Shown: positions 43,183 through 55,379 of the stretch, piece after piece
Layout of the letters: each line of letters opens with the position of its first letter
How positions within the stretch are numbered: the first letter of the stretch is position 1
NCBI GenBank assembly: GCA_020055645.1
Contig: CM034546.1
Span: 57,164,001-57,228,000, forward strand
DNA length: 64,000 nucleotides
Direction: 5' to 3'
Source of the DNA: Tomocerus qinae
Taxonomy: Eukaryota; Arthropoda; Collembola; Entomobryomorpha; Tomoceridae
The notes under the pieces: model-generated
What the model was told of the DNA's origin: nothing
What the model saw: the letters and a program-made list of their open reading frames with translations, nothing else
Databases searched by the model: none
Program-made: the position numbers and the translations under genes

Positions 43183-45543
43183 TTAATTAGCTATGTAAAG
43201 GTCCATAAACAGTGATTTATTGCTGATGGCCATTTTCTTGAATCCTTCTGTTTGAATAACCTCAGCTTTATTTCTAATTATTTTAGGAAAGAATTTTAGT
43301 CAATACGTCAAAAAGATACATTGTAGATAGCTAATTAGTAATTAACTATAAACAATTAAATAATGATGGGAAACTTACATGTTGAAATACTTAATAGCCT
43401 TCACCTTCAGATTCAAAGCGTTGTGCATATCTGCCCAACACAGAGTTTCAGCAACGTTTTCCACGGAAAGATGTTCTGCAATGATCTCTTCAGATTCTTC
43501 TTTTAATCCTGTTATGTCATACTTTTCTGCAATCTGCAAAAACTCTGAAGCGTTGTCTTTCAAGGTTTTCGCTTCTATCCATCCGCTAAATAATTGATGT
43601 CATGACAGTTTGAGTTGTGTAAAGATCAAAAATGTATTTGTAATTATCAATCTTATATATTCCTACTATATGAATATTGTATGACTAGGGACTAACTATA
43701 CTTTGGATTGCTAATATACATACTAAGTCTTTGAACTTTACATCAATTACATTCTCTGTGAATACCTGTATATGTACTGTAGCATTCCAAAAACAATGTC
43801 ACTGTCAAAATCAGGAATCTTCACTGTATAATTGATGGATTCAAACATTTCATTTAAGAACATTGCCTTAAAAACAGAACTCCGACCTATAAAAATAGAT
43901 TATTATATACTGTACCGTTCAAAAAACATCCTGATTCAAAACCAGATAATATCATTTTTCACACTACCACTCAAGACATATTATACCGTATTTGACAACT
44001 CTGAACTTGGGAAGTAAGCAGATTTTCACGGTAATCTTTATCCACTTATTTAACCCACTCCTTCAAAACCACGACCTAAAAACTACACGTTTACTTATGG
44101 CCTGGCTAAAATTCTGGCCTTTGTATTTTATATATGTCATTCAAAGCCAGGCAGGCTGAGTTTTTAGTCGGTATAACCTATAGGTCTTCAGGTTACAAAA
44201 AGCATTACACTTATAATATTATATTAATTGCCATATATAGTGATTTGTGTCAATTTCTATATTATGCTTAATATATATGTCTATATAATAGGCAATTACA
44301 TATTACATTATATGAATGATACAAATAATATATATATGTATATGTATGGACAGCACATCGTCCCATAAGAACTGTAAAAACCTCTATCCAATTTCAAATT
44401 GGTACAGGAAGCCTATATGTATCCACTTTTCGTTTGGTACTGGAAATAACTTACATCCTTTTGCAGCATTAAAGTAAAAATTCACTTTACTTGTAATTAA
44501 ATAATAATAATTATTAATGGAAAGTTTGTTTCTAGGGTTGACGTTTATTCAGAGTTATATTTTAAACTTACATGACAAGATTCCCTTGTGAACCTTAAAG
44601 GTTTCGTCTTGTGTCTCAATTGTAACATCACTGAACAGTGAAGAAATCAATAAATTTTCAAAATCCATAATTAAGTCATTGTATCTTCTGATATTTTTCT
44701 TTACCGGCTCCAATTTCTCACCGTTGAACAGTTTCTGCACAGGAGCAAGTTTAATACGTAACGAACAATAAATTTTTAGGGTATCATCGTCAAGGAAATG
44801 ATTTTGTGGATCTAATAAAACTTCCGTCTTAGCAAATTTGGGCCAACCATAGCTATCTTGTTCATTGAAAGTATGATTGGTGTCTGGACATATTAAACAT
44901 ATTTAATACAATTAATATTAATAATCACACATATAATAATGTATTATATCATTGACGACAAATTTGCAATAATCAAAAATAAAAATGGATAATTATGTCA
45001 AGTTACTTCTCTTCTTAAGAGCTTCGCCTGACTGATTAAAAATGCCAAGTTCATAAGTTACAACCGTTGGTTTCCTTCCTTTGAGAAATTTTAAATATAC
45101 CGATAAGTATTCACATTTTTCATCTGATTCGTTTTCCTTCTCTGCAGACTTAGTGTAAACTTGAAGCTGCCTGTTAATTTTTGAATCACCAATTGAAAAG
45201 ACGCTTTCAATACTAAATATTATATTATTCGAACGTTTTAGAAAGTTACCACTCATGATCAACACCTTCTTCGGAAAGAGGTAATGAATGAGAAACTAAG
45301 CGTTGGTTCGGTTTTTGAAGTTCTTGTCTGAACCTTTTTATATCATAACGGTACATTTTTGATATTTCCTGATGCTATAAAAATTATTTTCATTGATTCA
45401 ATAAATACATTTTGCTAAAAATGAATAATATTAATAATAATGCCAGATTAAAATATATTTATATGTACCTCAGTGACAGCCAGATAATCATATCTATTAC
45501 TTATGTTTGACGTGCCTTTTATATTTCCTGAAGTAACACTCAT
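43183..45543 (-). CDS. BTB4: MATH-BTB protein (SPOP-like), 7 exons, 364 aa
   Basis: Exons: E1 45469-45543, E2 45250-45374, E3 45007-45170, E4 44572-44883, E5 43766-43886, E6 43379-43585, E7 43183-43273 (1095 nt, no stop). E3 is one codon longer than in BTB2. MATH (YDYLAVTE, EW-QLQVYTK, EYLSVYLKF), BTB (LLISSLFSDVTI, FKVHKGIL, SSVFKAMF) and the C-terminal LSVENVAETLCWADMHNAL are all present. E7 ends DLYIAN. All splice sites fit GT-AG, and exon 1 starts MSVTSGN. Confidence 0.87.
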
Positions 45544-45661
45544 TTCATAAAATAGGAATTGAAAACTGAATAAAATATTTATTGAATTTATAGATCTCCT
45601 CCCATCTATTTTCAATCATTCACCAAATATTTACTTGACACTGTCTTCTGTTATGTCCTGC

Positions 45662-45700
45662 TGCGACCTTTCTGATTCTATTGGAGTACGAAACTGAATC
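45662..45700 (-). promoter_or_regulatory. Conserved block with CCAAT about 120-160 bp upstream of the BTB4 ATG
   Basis: The minus strand reads CGTACTCCAATAGAATCAG. Equivalent blocks occur upstream of BTB1 (about 17808-17838), BTB3 (40000-40025), BTB5 (57615-57643) and BTB6 (61710-61741, CCAAT changed to TCAAT). Conservation could simply reflect recent duplication. Confidence 0.35.
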
Positions 45701-46385
45701 AGGAGTATATAGGTTTGTAGCTTGTATATTTATAAGAAGTTGAGATTGATGAAGGAAATGAATGACAGAATAATGTGATAAGTGTCTGTCTTCCGATATC
45801 AATTTATGACCTTGTTAAAACCAAACGGATGAATGAACAGAAGCAACTAACTCAGGCTCTGTCGAACATATAAGTAATTGAAACAATCTATCACACAACA
45901 GTTTTCAGTTAACATAATAAATCACCAATATAGAATTGAATCTCAAATACGTATAGTATACTATATACATATTAGTATATGGCACAGTCAATATTATTAA
46001 AACTTGTGGAATTTATAATATTATTACATGTAGTATAAACTAGTGTCCATATCCATTCTGTATTCTCACCAACCTATATGTGTTCTATTTGGGTAGGTAA
46101 TATAAATAGGTATATATCTTTCATGCTTAGGTCTTAAATGGATAGCGCAGTAAGGCTCTTCGTTACCTGAAGATAAAGGATAGTAAATAGTTGTGATTTG
46201 GAACAAGAAAAACAATGAATGAGGCAGCACCGTAATCTATTTTAAGGAAGCTGACATCTCATGTAGCCAAAATTAAAAGCCATAATAATCGTCTGAAATT
46301 CATAGCAAAATGAGTCAACTACCACCTTACAATACAATAATATCGCGAATGATTTCATTTTTTCTGGATTTCGGAAGGAGGCTTA
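45701..46385. other. Intergenic upstream of BTB4, no gene seen
   Basis: AT-rich, with short blocks shared with the flanks of BTB3 and BTB5. Confidence 0.45.
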
Positions 46386-46435
46386 GTGCCCATGAGTATT
46401 TGCTTTCGGTGAGAAAAAACCCAACCCAAAAACCC

Positions 46436-47216
46436 GGGTTTTGAGTTTTTGAGCACAAACCCAGGTTTTGAATTTTTGAGAAAAACCCCAGGTTTTGGTT
46501 TTTTAGAAAAAACCCAGGTTTTGGGTTTTTTTTAAAAAAACCCAGGTTTTGGGTTTTTGAGAAAAATCCCAGGTTTTGGGTTTTTGAGAAAAATCCCAGG
46601 TTTTGGGTTTTTGAGAAAAATCCCAGGTTTTGGGTTTTTGAGAAAAATCCCAGGTTTTGGGTTTTTGAGAAAAATCCCAGGTTTTGGGTTTTTGTGAAAA
46701 ATCCCAGGTTTTGGGTTTTTGAGAAAAATCCCAGGTTTTGGGTTTTTGAGAAAAATCCCAGGTTTTGGGTTTTTGAGAAAAATCCCAGGTTTTGGGTTTT
46801 TGAGAAAAATCCCAGGTTTTTGAGAAAAATCCCAGGTTTTGGGTTTTTGAGAAAAATCCCAGGTTTTGGGTTTTTGAGAAAAATCCCAGGTTTTGTGTTT
46901 TTGAGAAAAATCCCAGGTTTTGGGTTTTTGAGAAAAATCCCAGGTTTTGGGTTTTTGAGAAAAATCCCAGGTTTTGGGTTTTTGAGAAAAATCCCAGGTT
47001 TTGGGTTTTTGAGAAAAATACCAGGTTTTGGGTTTTTGAGAAAAATCCCAGGTTTTGGGTTTTTGAGAAAAATCCCAGGTTTTGGGTTTTTGAGAAAAAT
47101 CCCAGGTTTTGGGTTTTTGAGAAAAATCCCAGGTTTTGGGTTTTTGAGAAAAAACCCGGGTTTTGGAGCAAAAACCCGGGTTTTTGCTGTTTGCCACCCA
47201 AAAACCCGGGTTTTTT
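46436..47216. repeat. 27-bp minisatellite, about 27 copies
   Basis: The unit contains gggtttttgagaaaaatccc followed by aggtttt. The period is exactly 27 except for one short copy near 46811. Because the unit has no stop codons, all three minus frames and one plus frame stay open, giving false proteins of 180-299 codons. The edges carry cccgggtttt motifs, and the right flank ends ggtttttcatgtcctg (47232), like hAT-type ends elsewhere in the window, so the array may be an expanded subterminal repeat of such an element (about 46386-47232). Confidence 0.93.
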
Positions 47217-47232
47217 GGTTTTTCATGTCCTG

Positions 47233-47514
47233 CTAAAAAGTAAATCCCGGTAACCTCCTGGTTGGGGAGGTTGGTGAAAACTAAGACATGTTATTAACAC
47301 ACCACTTTATTACACCCATTTGTACATGTTTATGTTTTATTGATTTCTTAGTTATATCTCTTAGTCGCCATTTTAAGCCAATAATATCTACATCATTAAA
47401 TGAAACACTGAATTACATAATAATACATTATACAAAATAATATTATTATTCATTGGTAGCAGTATCTTAACGATAAGTATTTATACAGTCTATGACTATC
47501 ATTATGACTACAGG
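47233..47514. other. 3' flank of the IR gene
   Basis: AT-rich; no feature recognised. Confidence 0.4.
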
Positions 47515-49488
47515 TCAGTCAGATTTAGCAGATGAAGTCGTACTTGGTTTTACAGATTTAGACAAAGTTGCCCATCGTTGCTCTACGTTTACTTTTTTTA
47601 TATGGCAAGATAAGACACACTTAACAATATTTTTCAGTTCTCCGTTCAAACAAAGGTCTTTAAACCGGCCCCAACAGAACTCCGATAGAAAGATAATTGA
47701 AGAAGCAGCTAGCAGAAACAAATACCAAATGAATACAACGTGAACTTTCATTTCAAGGCTGACTGGTATGGGTTGATAATTAATTTCATAATTTAATAAT
47801 GACTCTTTGTGGAAAGTAGAATACAAAGTTAGATGATTATCCAAGTTTTTCCACATTCCGATCAATCCCGATTCGAGAATATTGCGAAAAAAATCTTGAA
47901 ATTTGTTCCGAAATGCAAAATAAAACATCCAAGAACGAACTTTTTCAGCAACCTTTTCATTTGCAACTTTGCAGATGGCTTTGGCTTCTCTCTTTCTTAT
48001 TAGTGAAAATATATGGTGTACATACGATTTAACAAATGTAACAAACAATTTTTTTTCTGGTTTGATAATTAGTTCCATGTTTAAATCAAACATTCTGTAC
48101 CCTTTCTCCCTGTACTCCTTCGCAGATTGTTCCTTTTGCCAGTTGTAAATATACAAATTGGAGCTTATCTTGTTTTCTAAGTGAAATCTGTAAAATATAT
48201 CAGTTGTATCGTTGTGACTTTGAAAATTGTCATATCCAACTTGGCGTAAAAGTTTATAATTGTTATCAATCAATTCTTTGAAATCGGCAAAGCTCCTCTT
48301 TTCAAGCGGTGCAATTAATTCTCCAGTTATATAAGTTTCATAATGACACCTGACTACAAACGCGACAATGATAATCAGTAGACAGAAATTTCTTCTTTCT
48401 TTTGTAATGTCAAACTGAGCTAAAACAATAGCCACAGAAGACATAATCACCCGTTCTACTCTAGCATAATATGAACGCATTTTGACCTTGTGAGTTGAAA
48501 TCCAATAGGCTGTAGGAAAAAGAATAATAATTGAAACCCAGCAAAATAGGTCGAATGTGTTTTGAATTATAGCATGAAGAGGGAGAGTGTAGAACGATTC
48601 TTTATCTTCGCAATAAACGAGTACACTATCTTCAGTATCAACAAAAATGTGTCTATTGAAACCATAACCGTAGAAAATGTAGCTGGATTCCACGTATATA
48701 TCTGAAATGTACATATGTACAATGATAGCCCTCTTTATTTTACTCCACGTATTGTGTCCTGCGTAGTCAGCGGAAAAATTAAATCGTTCAGCCATTGTTT
48801 TGATGGCTCTTGGAATATAATTGCAATTGAAAGTCATTGCATTATCTGTAGATTTCCGAATGCATTTACCTATCGGTATCGGTATTGGATTTACAGCATC
48901 AGGATCATATACTGATACTTTATTTCCATATAGTATTCGATTAAATATATTCCAAATTTTTCTCCAATCGGTTTCGTCTAATTTGGGATCAATATATATG
49001 AATTTATATGACCAAATTGGATACCTTTCACAGTATGGGCATATAATAGCAATTGAGTATGTCAAATCATTTTTAATGAAGATGTAGAAAATGTCTGCCA
49101 TGGGTTGCGAAACCGAGTGAAAAAGCCAGTTCCCATAATAAACCGTTTCTCCGACATACAGAAATAGAGTTATAAAATTTTGCCGTGAAGTTTTCTGCCC
49201 AAAATATTGATCTACACTGGCAAATGTTTGATCGGGTTCAGCAATAATGTTCACACTGCAAAGACCTTTTGACAAATCCTTAAATGTAGTCTTGTCCACT
49301 TCTGTGAATGTTTTGTTTTTCGACGAAGTAATCGTCCATAGTTGGCCATTTTGATTTCTCTCCAAGAATAACTCCAGCCATTTGGAATTAGGAAATCGAA
49401 TCAAGTTGAAATCACAGCTTTTGAACGACGATAAATTTCTAATGCAATTGACATTTTCTCCATAATAGAAAAGAAACAAAAAGGACAA
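47515..49488 (-). CDS. Divergent ionotropic receptor (IR), about 657 aa, 5' end incomplete
   Basis: This long exon keeps one frame from about 49488 to TGA at 47517-47515. Layout follows variant ionotropic glutamate receptors: an N-terminal half (1-305) with a ligand-binding S1-like part (FNFSADYAG near 236-244), a transmembrane segment at 312-330 (CWVSIIILFPTAYWI), a pore/second membrane region at 368-392 ending YETYITGELIAPL, the S2-like part, and a last membrane helix at 582-602 followed by FLSEFCW. Such receptors are chemosensory cation channels in sensory-neuron membranes. The first codon of the open frame is TTG with TAA just upstream, so the true start must lie in another exon; GGAG|AAAATG near 49460 is a possible acceptor. 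The ligand is unknown. Confidence 0.8.
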   Translation of the reverse strand: MSFLFLFYYGENVNCIRNLSSFKSCDFNLIRFPNSKWLELFLERNQNGQLWTITSSKNKTFTEVDKTTFKDLSKGLCSVNIIAEPDQTFASVDQYFGQKTSRQNFITLFLYVGETVYYGNWLFHSVSQPMADIFYIFIKNDLTYSIAIICPYCERYPIWSYKFIYIDPKLDETDWRKIWNIFNRILYGNKVSVYDPDAVNPIPIPIGKCIRKSTDNAMTFNCNYIPRAIKTMAERFNFSADYAGHNTWSKIKRAIIVHMYISDIYVESSYIFYGYGFNRHIFVDTEDSVLVYCEDKESFYTLPLHAIIQNTFDLFCWVSIIILFPTAYWISTHKVKMRSYYARVERVIMSSVAIVLAQFDITKERRNFCLLIIIVAFVVRCHYETYITGELIAPLEKRSFADFKELIDNNYKLLRQVGYDNFQSHNDTTDIFYRFHLENKISSNLYIYNWQKEQSAKEYREKGYRMFDLNMELIIKPEKKLFVTFVKSYVHHIFSLIRKREAKAICKVANEKVAEKVRSWMFYFAFRNKFQDFFRNILESGLIGMWKNLDNHLTLYSTFHKESLLNYEINYQPIPVSLEMKVHVVFIWYLFLLAASSIIFLSEFCWGRFKDLCLNGELKNIVKCVLSCHIKKVNVEQRWATLSKSVKPSTTSSAKSD

Positions 49489-50793
49489 AATATTTTAAAC
49501 AAATTCCCCTATACATAGCTCGAATTTAAATTACTCTTGTTGGCCTAGCTAATGGAATATAACCTAGAAATAAAGTTCTACTTTTTAAAAGTGCTGTAAA
49601 TGAACTGAGATTTGGAGTGTTCAAAGGTATATGTGTTATAATGTTGACACAAATGCCAATCAATTCAACACATCACTAAAACACTGTAGTCAGGCAACTT
49701 AGCTGTTCGGTTGGATTCGTTGGATCTACCTAATCCACTGATAAGGAGTAAATCTAACTTTTGTTCATTAGTTATTGTACCTGTTGTAGCTTTTGCAATT
49801 CGCTATGCAGTTTACAAAATTTGTGACAGTTTGTGTTGAAAATTGAAAATTCTTCAGAAATAATATATTTGAAGTGAATGACATGAAGGCGTAGATCCTT
49901 ATATATCCAGGGCCTTTTTTGCTTAATGTACAAAAATTCTGATATACAAAATTCAATCCTTTATCCTATATGCTTAATAATGCTATGGGGTTACTATATA
50001 TACTTTTGCAATTATTAATTCAGAACCAGAACATGTCTGAGAACATTGAGTTATTCAGTAGCAAATACCTAGACAGTCAACAGAATTTCTGTTCGTAGAC
50101 ATTCGGTAGATTTTTACCAAGAAAGACTTTTAGCCATACATGCAATACAAACCTAGTAGGCTAAACTTCCAATGTGCCTATATGTACAAATTATTGAAAC
50201 ATATTTATGTGATGTACTTCTTGAACATATCTAAATAATCAAGTTTCCTTAACCTGACTGAATGTGTAGATTTGTAACTGAAATAAATAAAATTTCCTCC
50301 AAAGGTTGAGCTTCCCCAAATAAATTCACTTAATAAATTTGAAAATTTTTCATTTTCTTCAATAAAATTGATTACTAAAACTAATCTAAACTGCCAATTA
50401 TAATATCATAACCTTTAGCAGTAACACAATACAAACCAATTATAGTAAAGCCATTGCACTAGCAAAGGCCAAATGTACATTGACCCCACATAATATGACG
50501 TTAACCTGCCCACTAATAGTCCCGAAAGACGCGGAGCAAGGGATGGACCTTTTTAATCAAGACTCATAATTACACCACTATGCACTAATTCATGAGAGAA
50601 AACACACGGCTCAGTTAGCCAACAGAATTACAACGATTAATATGTGTATTAGTATAGTTATTGTTATACACTTATTACAGTTGTTACCCAATGTATTCCT
50701 ACAGTCGGGGGGTTGACAGCCAGTAATTCGTTGTTTTAAGTTATATATAATGTAGCTGTATGAGAATTGTGTGTGTGTGCATTTGTTCCCCAT
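49489..50793. other. Region upstream of the IR exon, no gene seen
   Basis: AT-rich. A 34-codon ATG frame at 49879-49775, ending before a GTACAA donor, was considered as a first IR exon, but its phase does not match the only plausible acceptor. Confidence 0.4.
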
Positions 50794-51498
50794 CAGGGTT
50801 GTGGGTCGGGTTTTTTATGGGTTGGGTTTTTTGGCAAAAAACCCACCCCGCTTCGCTTAAAAAACCCGGGGTTTATTGGGTTTTTTAAAAACACAGTAAT
50901 GTACACTAAAGCTCCATCTATATAAGTAAAACATGCTAACTTAGTCATATTTCTATTCAAAAATGTAAAAAATGTATAATCAGGTAGAAACAAAATAATA
51001 TAGCTTTTATACTTTGATAACTGCAGCAATTCTATATCGTGAATGCGTGAATCATATGAATATATAAACATCACGATCGTGTTGTCGACATATTATTTGT
51101 TTTATGTATACTTTAATCCCTGGGAAGATATTGGTTTATATAATTAACTTAATAATGCATAGGTTTTCTTTAGTTGTTATCAAACAGTATAATCTATCTA
51201 AATAAAATAATTTATATCGATGTTCACGAAAAATACTGCGTGTTAACTGTACTAAAACATGTTAAATATTAAATTTTTATGCCTTAATTTTTGATTTTAT
51301 AGACGTAAATAATGGTAGTTTTAGGATTATATGGTTGTTGTTATTGTCAGCTGTAGTTTTCCTATGTATACTACAGTATACTTGGTATAGGCTTGTATTT
51401 ATGCCTATAATTATATAAAAAACCCTTAAACCCAAAAAGCCCTAAAAAACCCGGGGTCGAGGGTTTTTTCCTAAAAAACCCGGGTTTTTGATACCTTG
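50794..51498. mobile_element. hAT-like non-autonomous element, 705 bp, with perfect 8-bp TSD
   Basis: The ends are CAGGGTTGTGGGTCG and the complement of CAAGGTATC. Target duplication ttccccat lies at 50786-50793 and 51499-51506, exact. It shares both ends and the internal cccggg-rich segments with 40786-41542. No ORF. Confidence 0.88.
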
Positions 51499-51506
51499 TT
51501 CCCCAT

Positions 51507-54071
51507 GTGTCCTATATTTATATATAATTTAGAAGTGAATTCACTTCTAAATACGAAAGTTAGCTTCGGTGAAGTATGACAGGTGGAGGGGCTACTCCAA
51601 AAAGCACAAAAAGGCAAAAATTTCATGCCTTGAATGTAGCCTGCTGACTGCTTTTAAGAGTTTGATAAATTCACTATTGTTTGTGTTGTCAGTGCAATTG
51701 TAGTCGGAAATTCGCGACTGATTATCGTGGCCAGAAAATAGTATTACCAATGTAGTAATTGTTACAAGATAAAATACCCTCAAACATCAAAACTGGCTTT
51801 ACAACACACCACAGTAAGTATCAATTAAAGTTTCAAAAAGGGTTATTATTACGTCATTAAAGTTAAAGGCTTATGACCTAATATTGCGATGTGAAAATAT
51901 TTCATAAAGAAAAATTGCTTATACACCGTAATGTAATATTTTAGCGATTTTTTACTTTGTTAAACAAAAGTTTCGGTTTCGAGTGTTTCAGTTCCTTCTA
52001 GCTGCGTCCCTAATTCTAACTGGCATAGTCGTTCTAGTTCGAAAGTTTTGGTGTTGGCTCATTAATCATTAAGTGCGTTATATTAAGTAGGATTTAACTG
52101 GATTACATTGTGCTTGACTGATGTCAATATGAGAATTGCGGAAAGTCACTCAAATTATGTGTAGCTATGAAGTTTTCAACTATGAAGACCATAATATTAT
52201 TGCTATTTAAAAATGTAAATATGAGTCAAATGTCCCTAACCTAACCAATAAAATATTTAGAAAATGCTCACACGGTAAACGTTCAAATAATCTGACTTTT
52301 AAAAATAATTTAAGAAATCAAATGCAACAAAATGGTATAATATTAATTACTATTAATATTATTCACTGTCTTATCAGTCCCAGCTTTAAAGTAGTATTCC
52401 AAAAAGTAGTGACAATTAACATAATAAAATTAATGAAATTATTTGTGTAATAATGAGCATGTTTGTAACCCTCTTCGAAGAAAACCACCTAAGTCCATAT
52501 GTCTAAATAACTTAAATAATTCAGACAAACCTGGGAGGGTACAATTTTGTAGCCTATAGTAGTCAGCTAATTGCTTGACCGCACTTTGTAGAAATGTCTC
52601 AACACGTATAGGCTAATAATCTGTATATCAATCAAACTTTCAATGATATGGTCTGGTATAGGAAAACATAAATCCTGTTATTTTCCAACCTCATCAGATA
52701 CAAATATTAACTTTACAACCATTCCTATTTGCCAAGCTAACGCAGAAACACAAAGTAAGGTCCATAAGTATTTATTTCTCGGTTATGTTTTGCACGGAAG
52801 TGTCTCAAATAGCTAATACTTCAGGAGGCGAATTCAGTGGCAATAACTTGTCCATCCAACCGAATAATATTATTGGAGGTCCAGCCAAAATAGCATTGCA
52901 TATGTATCAGCCAACTCCAATTCGAGGTAAGGGTGTGATAGCCTGGTAGCCATTCCTCCCAACCGAAGACTAGATGACTTACTCTCTCCTGAATCAAGAA
53001 TTGAAAATTTTGTACAATATTTAGAGTTCACGTGTCAAGAATTTTCAAGTTCACGTGTCTCTCTATGGCCATGGACAAACTTTTTGTTTTGTTCTGGAGT
53101 GGCTACAAGAAATTGATTTTGCAAGATATACCAATATTATGGCTAATATCCTACTGCCAATACACTCCGATGACTCTGGCCCTATTGATATAAGATTGCA
53201 ATTATTACGATTTCAACTGCGTATACTACAAGCCATAGTCGACACCACTCCTATCCTAATGCCAATTGATTACTCAAAGCCTAGGATATTACATTCATGA
53301 ATATATTTTTCAGTGGTTATGGCAAATTAAAAATCTATCCTAGCTAATGTTCAAGTAGCTATTCTTACCATCGCAGAATTTACTTCTGGTAGTAAATTCA
53401 TTGATAACTTATGATAAGTTCCCTTATTAATCAATTTAGTTAGTTAATTCTACATAAGATTTATTAATTTTGACGAATAAAGACTATTTTATGTTTAATG
53501 ATACTGATTATAGAGATACATACAATATATTTGAGTAAGTATACGTTCAAGTGACAGACTTTTAAGTAGTTGACGCATAGGACATGTAATATTGTAATAA
53601 TTAGTAATTTTTAGTATCTTGTTAATATGTATACGTACGTGAAAACGCTATTAATGATTGAATTAATTATTCAATATTATAATGAATTGTTACATTCTTA
53701 ATTAAGTCCGCAGTAGTTGTTTTTATCAAATTTCATGTATTTGTAAGCCGCAGAATGTACAACATTTCAATTAATTCACTTTGGTGGTACATTTCATGTT
53801 GAAATTAAACAATAAATCAATCGCATAGTTATACACCCGCATTTAACGTATAAAAATTGTTTTTAAATGAAATTATTATTGATCATAAATAATATAACCG
53901 ATCATGAAAAAGTGTACAAGAAAAAACACATGCATTTTGTTTTTGCATTGAAATACTGTTGAAAAACATAGGAAAGGAAAATGTAACGGCAGCATCATTT
54001 CTACGTACTAGGTAAGTAACCTTTGAGTTTGTTTGGTAGAACAGGTGAATTTGTGAAAGGAAAGTGACAAT
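51507..54071. other. Intergenic, no supported gene
   Basis: AT-rich. Small frames occur at 51592-51783 (minus, hydrophobic start, but its first codon is TTG) and 53055-53300 (plus, 81 codons, no recognised domain). Neither is supported as a gene. Confidence 0.4.
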
Positions 54072-54656
54072 CAGGGTTACCAGGTATACTTAAATGGCAA
54101 GTATAATACTTAAATGGGGCCCTATACTTAAAATACTTGCAAGTATTTTAAAATACTTAAATTATACTTAAATATACTTAAATCAGCTAAAATCGGAAGC
54201 AGTGAAATAACTTGAAGTCCTTTAATGTTAGAACACACTTTGTTATCGTTGAGATACGCTGACTAATTGAAATTTTTTCGCGCTTCACGCGAATTTAAGC
54301 ATTTTTTGTCTCTAAATCCATTTTAAAAGTCAAAATTGTTTTCCAATTTCGAAGGAAATCCATTAATAACTTATCAGTGGGGTATAAATAACAAGCCTTT
54401 CTTCCTCAACTATGTCACTAAACCGTTAGAGCTAAATTGCTCAAAATTCGTTGAGATTTATATAATAAGTTCGTTGATATAAGTCTTTATTGTTCAGTTT
54501 TGAAGTTGAACTTTAAAAATTTCTCGCGCTTCGCGCGAATTCGTATTTTCTCTTAATTTCTTTCCAATTACCAAGATGCGCCCGCAGGGCGCGGGTTGGT
54601 AATTGGCTATTGTGGCCAGAATACTTAAATTCGTTGAAGAAAATCTGGCAACCCTG
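54072..54656. mobile_element. hAT-like non-autonomous element, 585 bp
   Basis: It begins CAGGGTTACCAGG and ends with the complement of CAGGGTTGCCAGA. The flanking 8-mers (gtgacaat, aatgaaat) do not match. Inside are a left subterminal repeat of atacttaaat and two cgcgc-ttc-gcgcg type palindromes (54280 and 54525). Confidence 0.7.
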
Positions 54657-55379
54657 AATGAAATACATATACTAAAGAACAATATCGGACGAAATGATAA
54701 TTAATTAGGGTATAATATAATATCTTATATTAAACGTAACAATAGCAAACCGTATTCCAAAGTAACGCAACCAAGGACAAGAACTATATTATTAGTTTTA
54801 TTTATTTGGGTATAAATAATAGTAGCCGTTAATTATAATTATATTATTTGTCTCTAGATCATTCATAAATTTGACTTGCAAAGTTATAAACTGCACTTTT
54901 ATGCCCTCCGTCAATAAACATTTCAGCATAAATGGGTCTGAATTTGTAATTTCTTGCTTTATGTAATGTCCATTGTAACAAAAAGCCACCATGTACATGA
55001 CATAGAACATACATACAATAGATAGTTACATACTACAAAGTTAGTTAGATTCATATGTACAAACACCTTTGTTTAGATGATGTGTCTAAATGGGTAATTA
55101 AGTGAATAGTATAGACAGTAACTACTCGGTCTTTAGGGAATGTAATTATTTGTCTATTTTATTAACAATTTCAACAAAGAGAGTTGTATTTGTAAACGAC
55201 TTAGATTATTAAGTATATTGTTATGACAAAAATTCTATGCTGTCATTGATTTTTTAATTTAATTTTTTTGTTCACTACTGAGTTATACTATTATGATGGG
55301 GTTATTGTTATATCATTATATTATTAATATAGCTACTACATATACCACCCTAGGTCAAAATTCAGAATTAAACTTAAAC
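54657..55379. other. 3' flank of BTB5, no gene seen
   Basis: AT-rich. The last 250 bp align to the 3' flanks of BTB4 and BTB6. Confidence 0.45.

Noticed and set aside
46327..47236. Four overlapping open frames of 180-299 codons with 9-residue repeats (GIFLKNPKP-like)
   Set aside because: They are produced by a stop-free 27-bp tandem repeat; all three minus frames and one plus frame are open, so no frame is favoured.
53055..53300. 81-codon plus-strand frame in intergenic DNA
   Set aside because: No recognisable domain or neighbour context; its length is compatible with chance.
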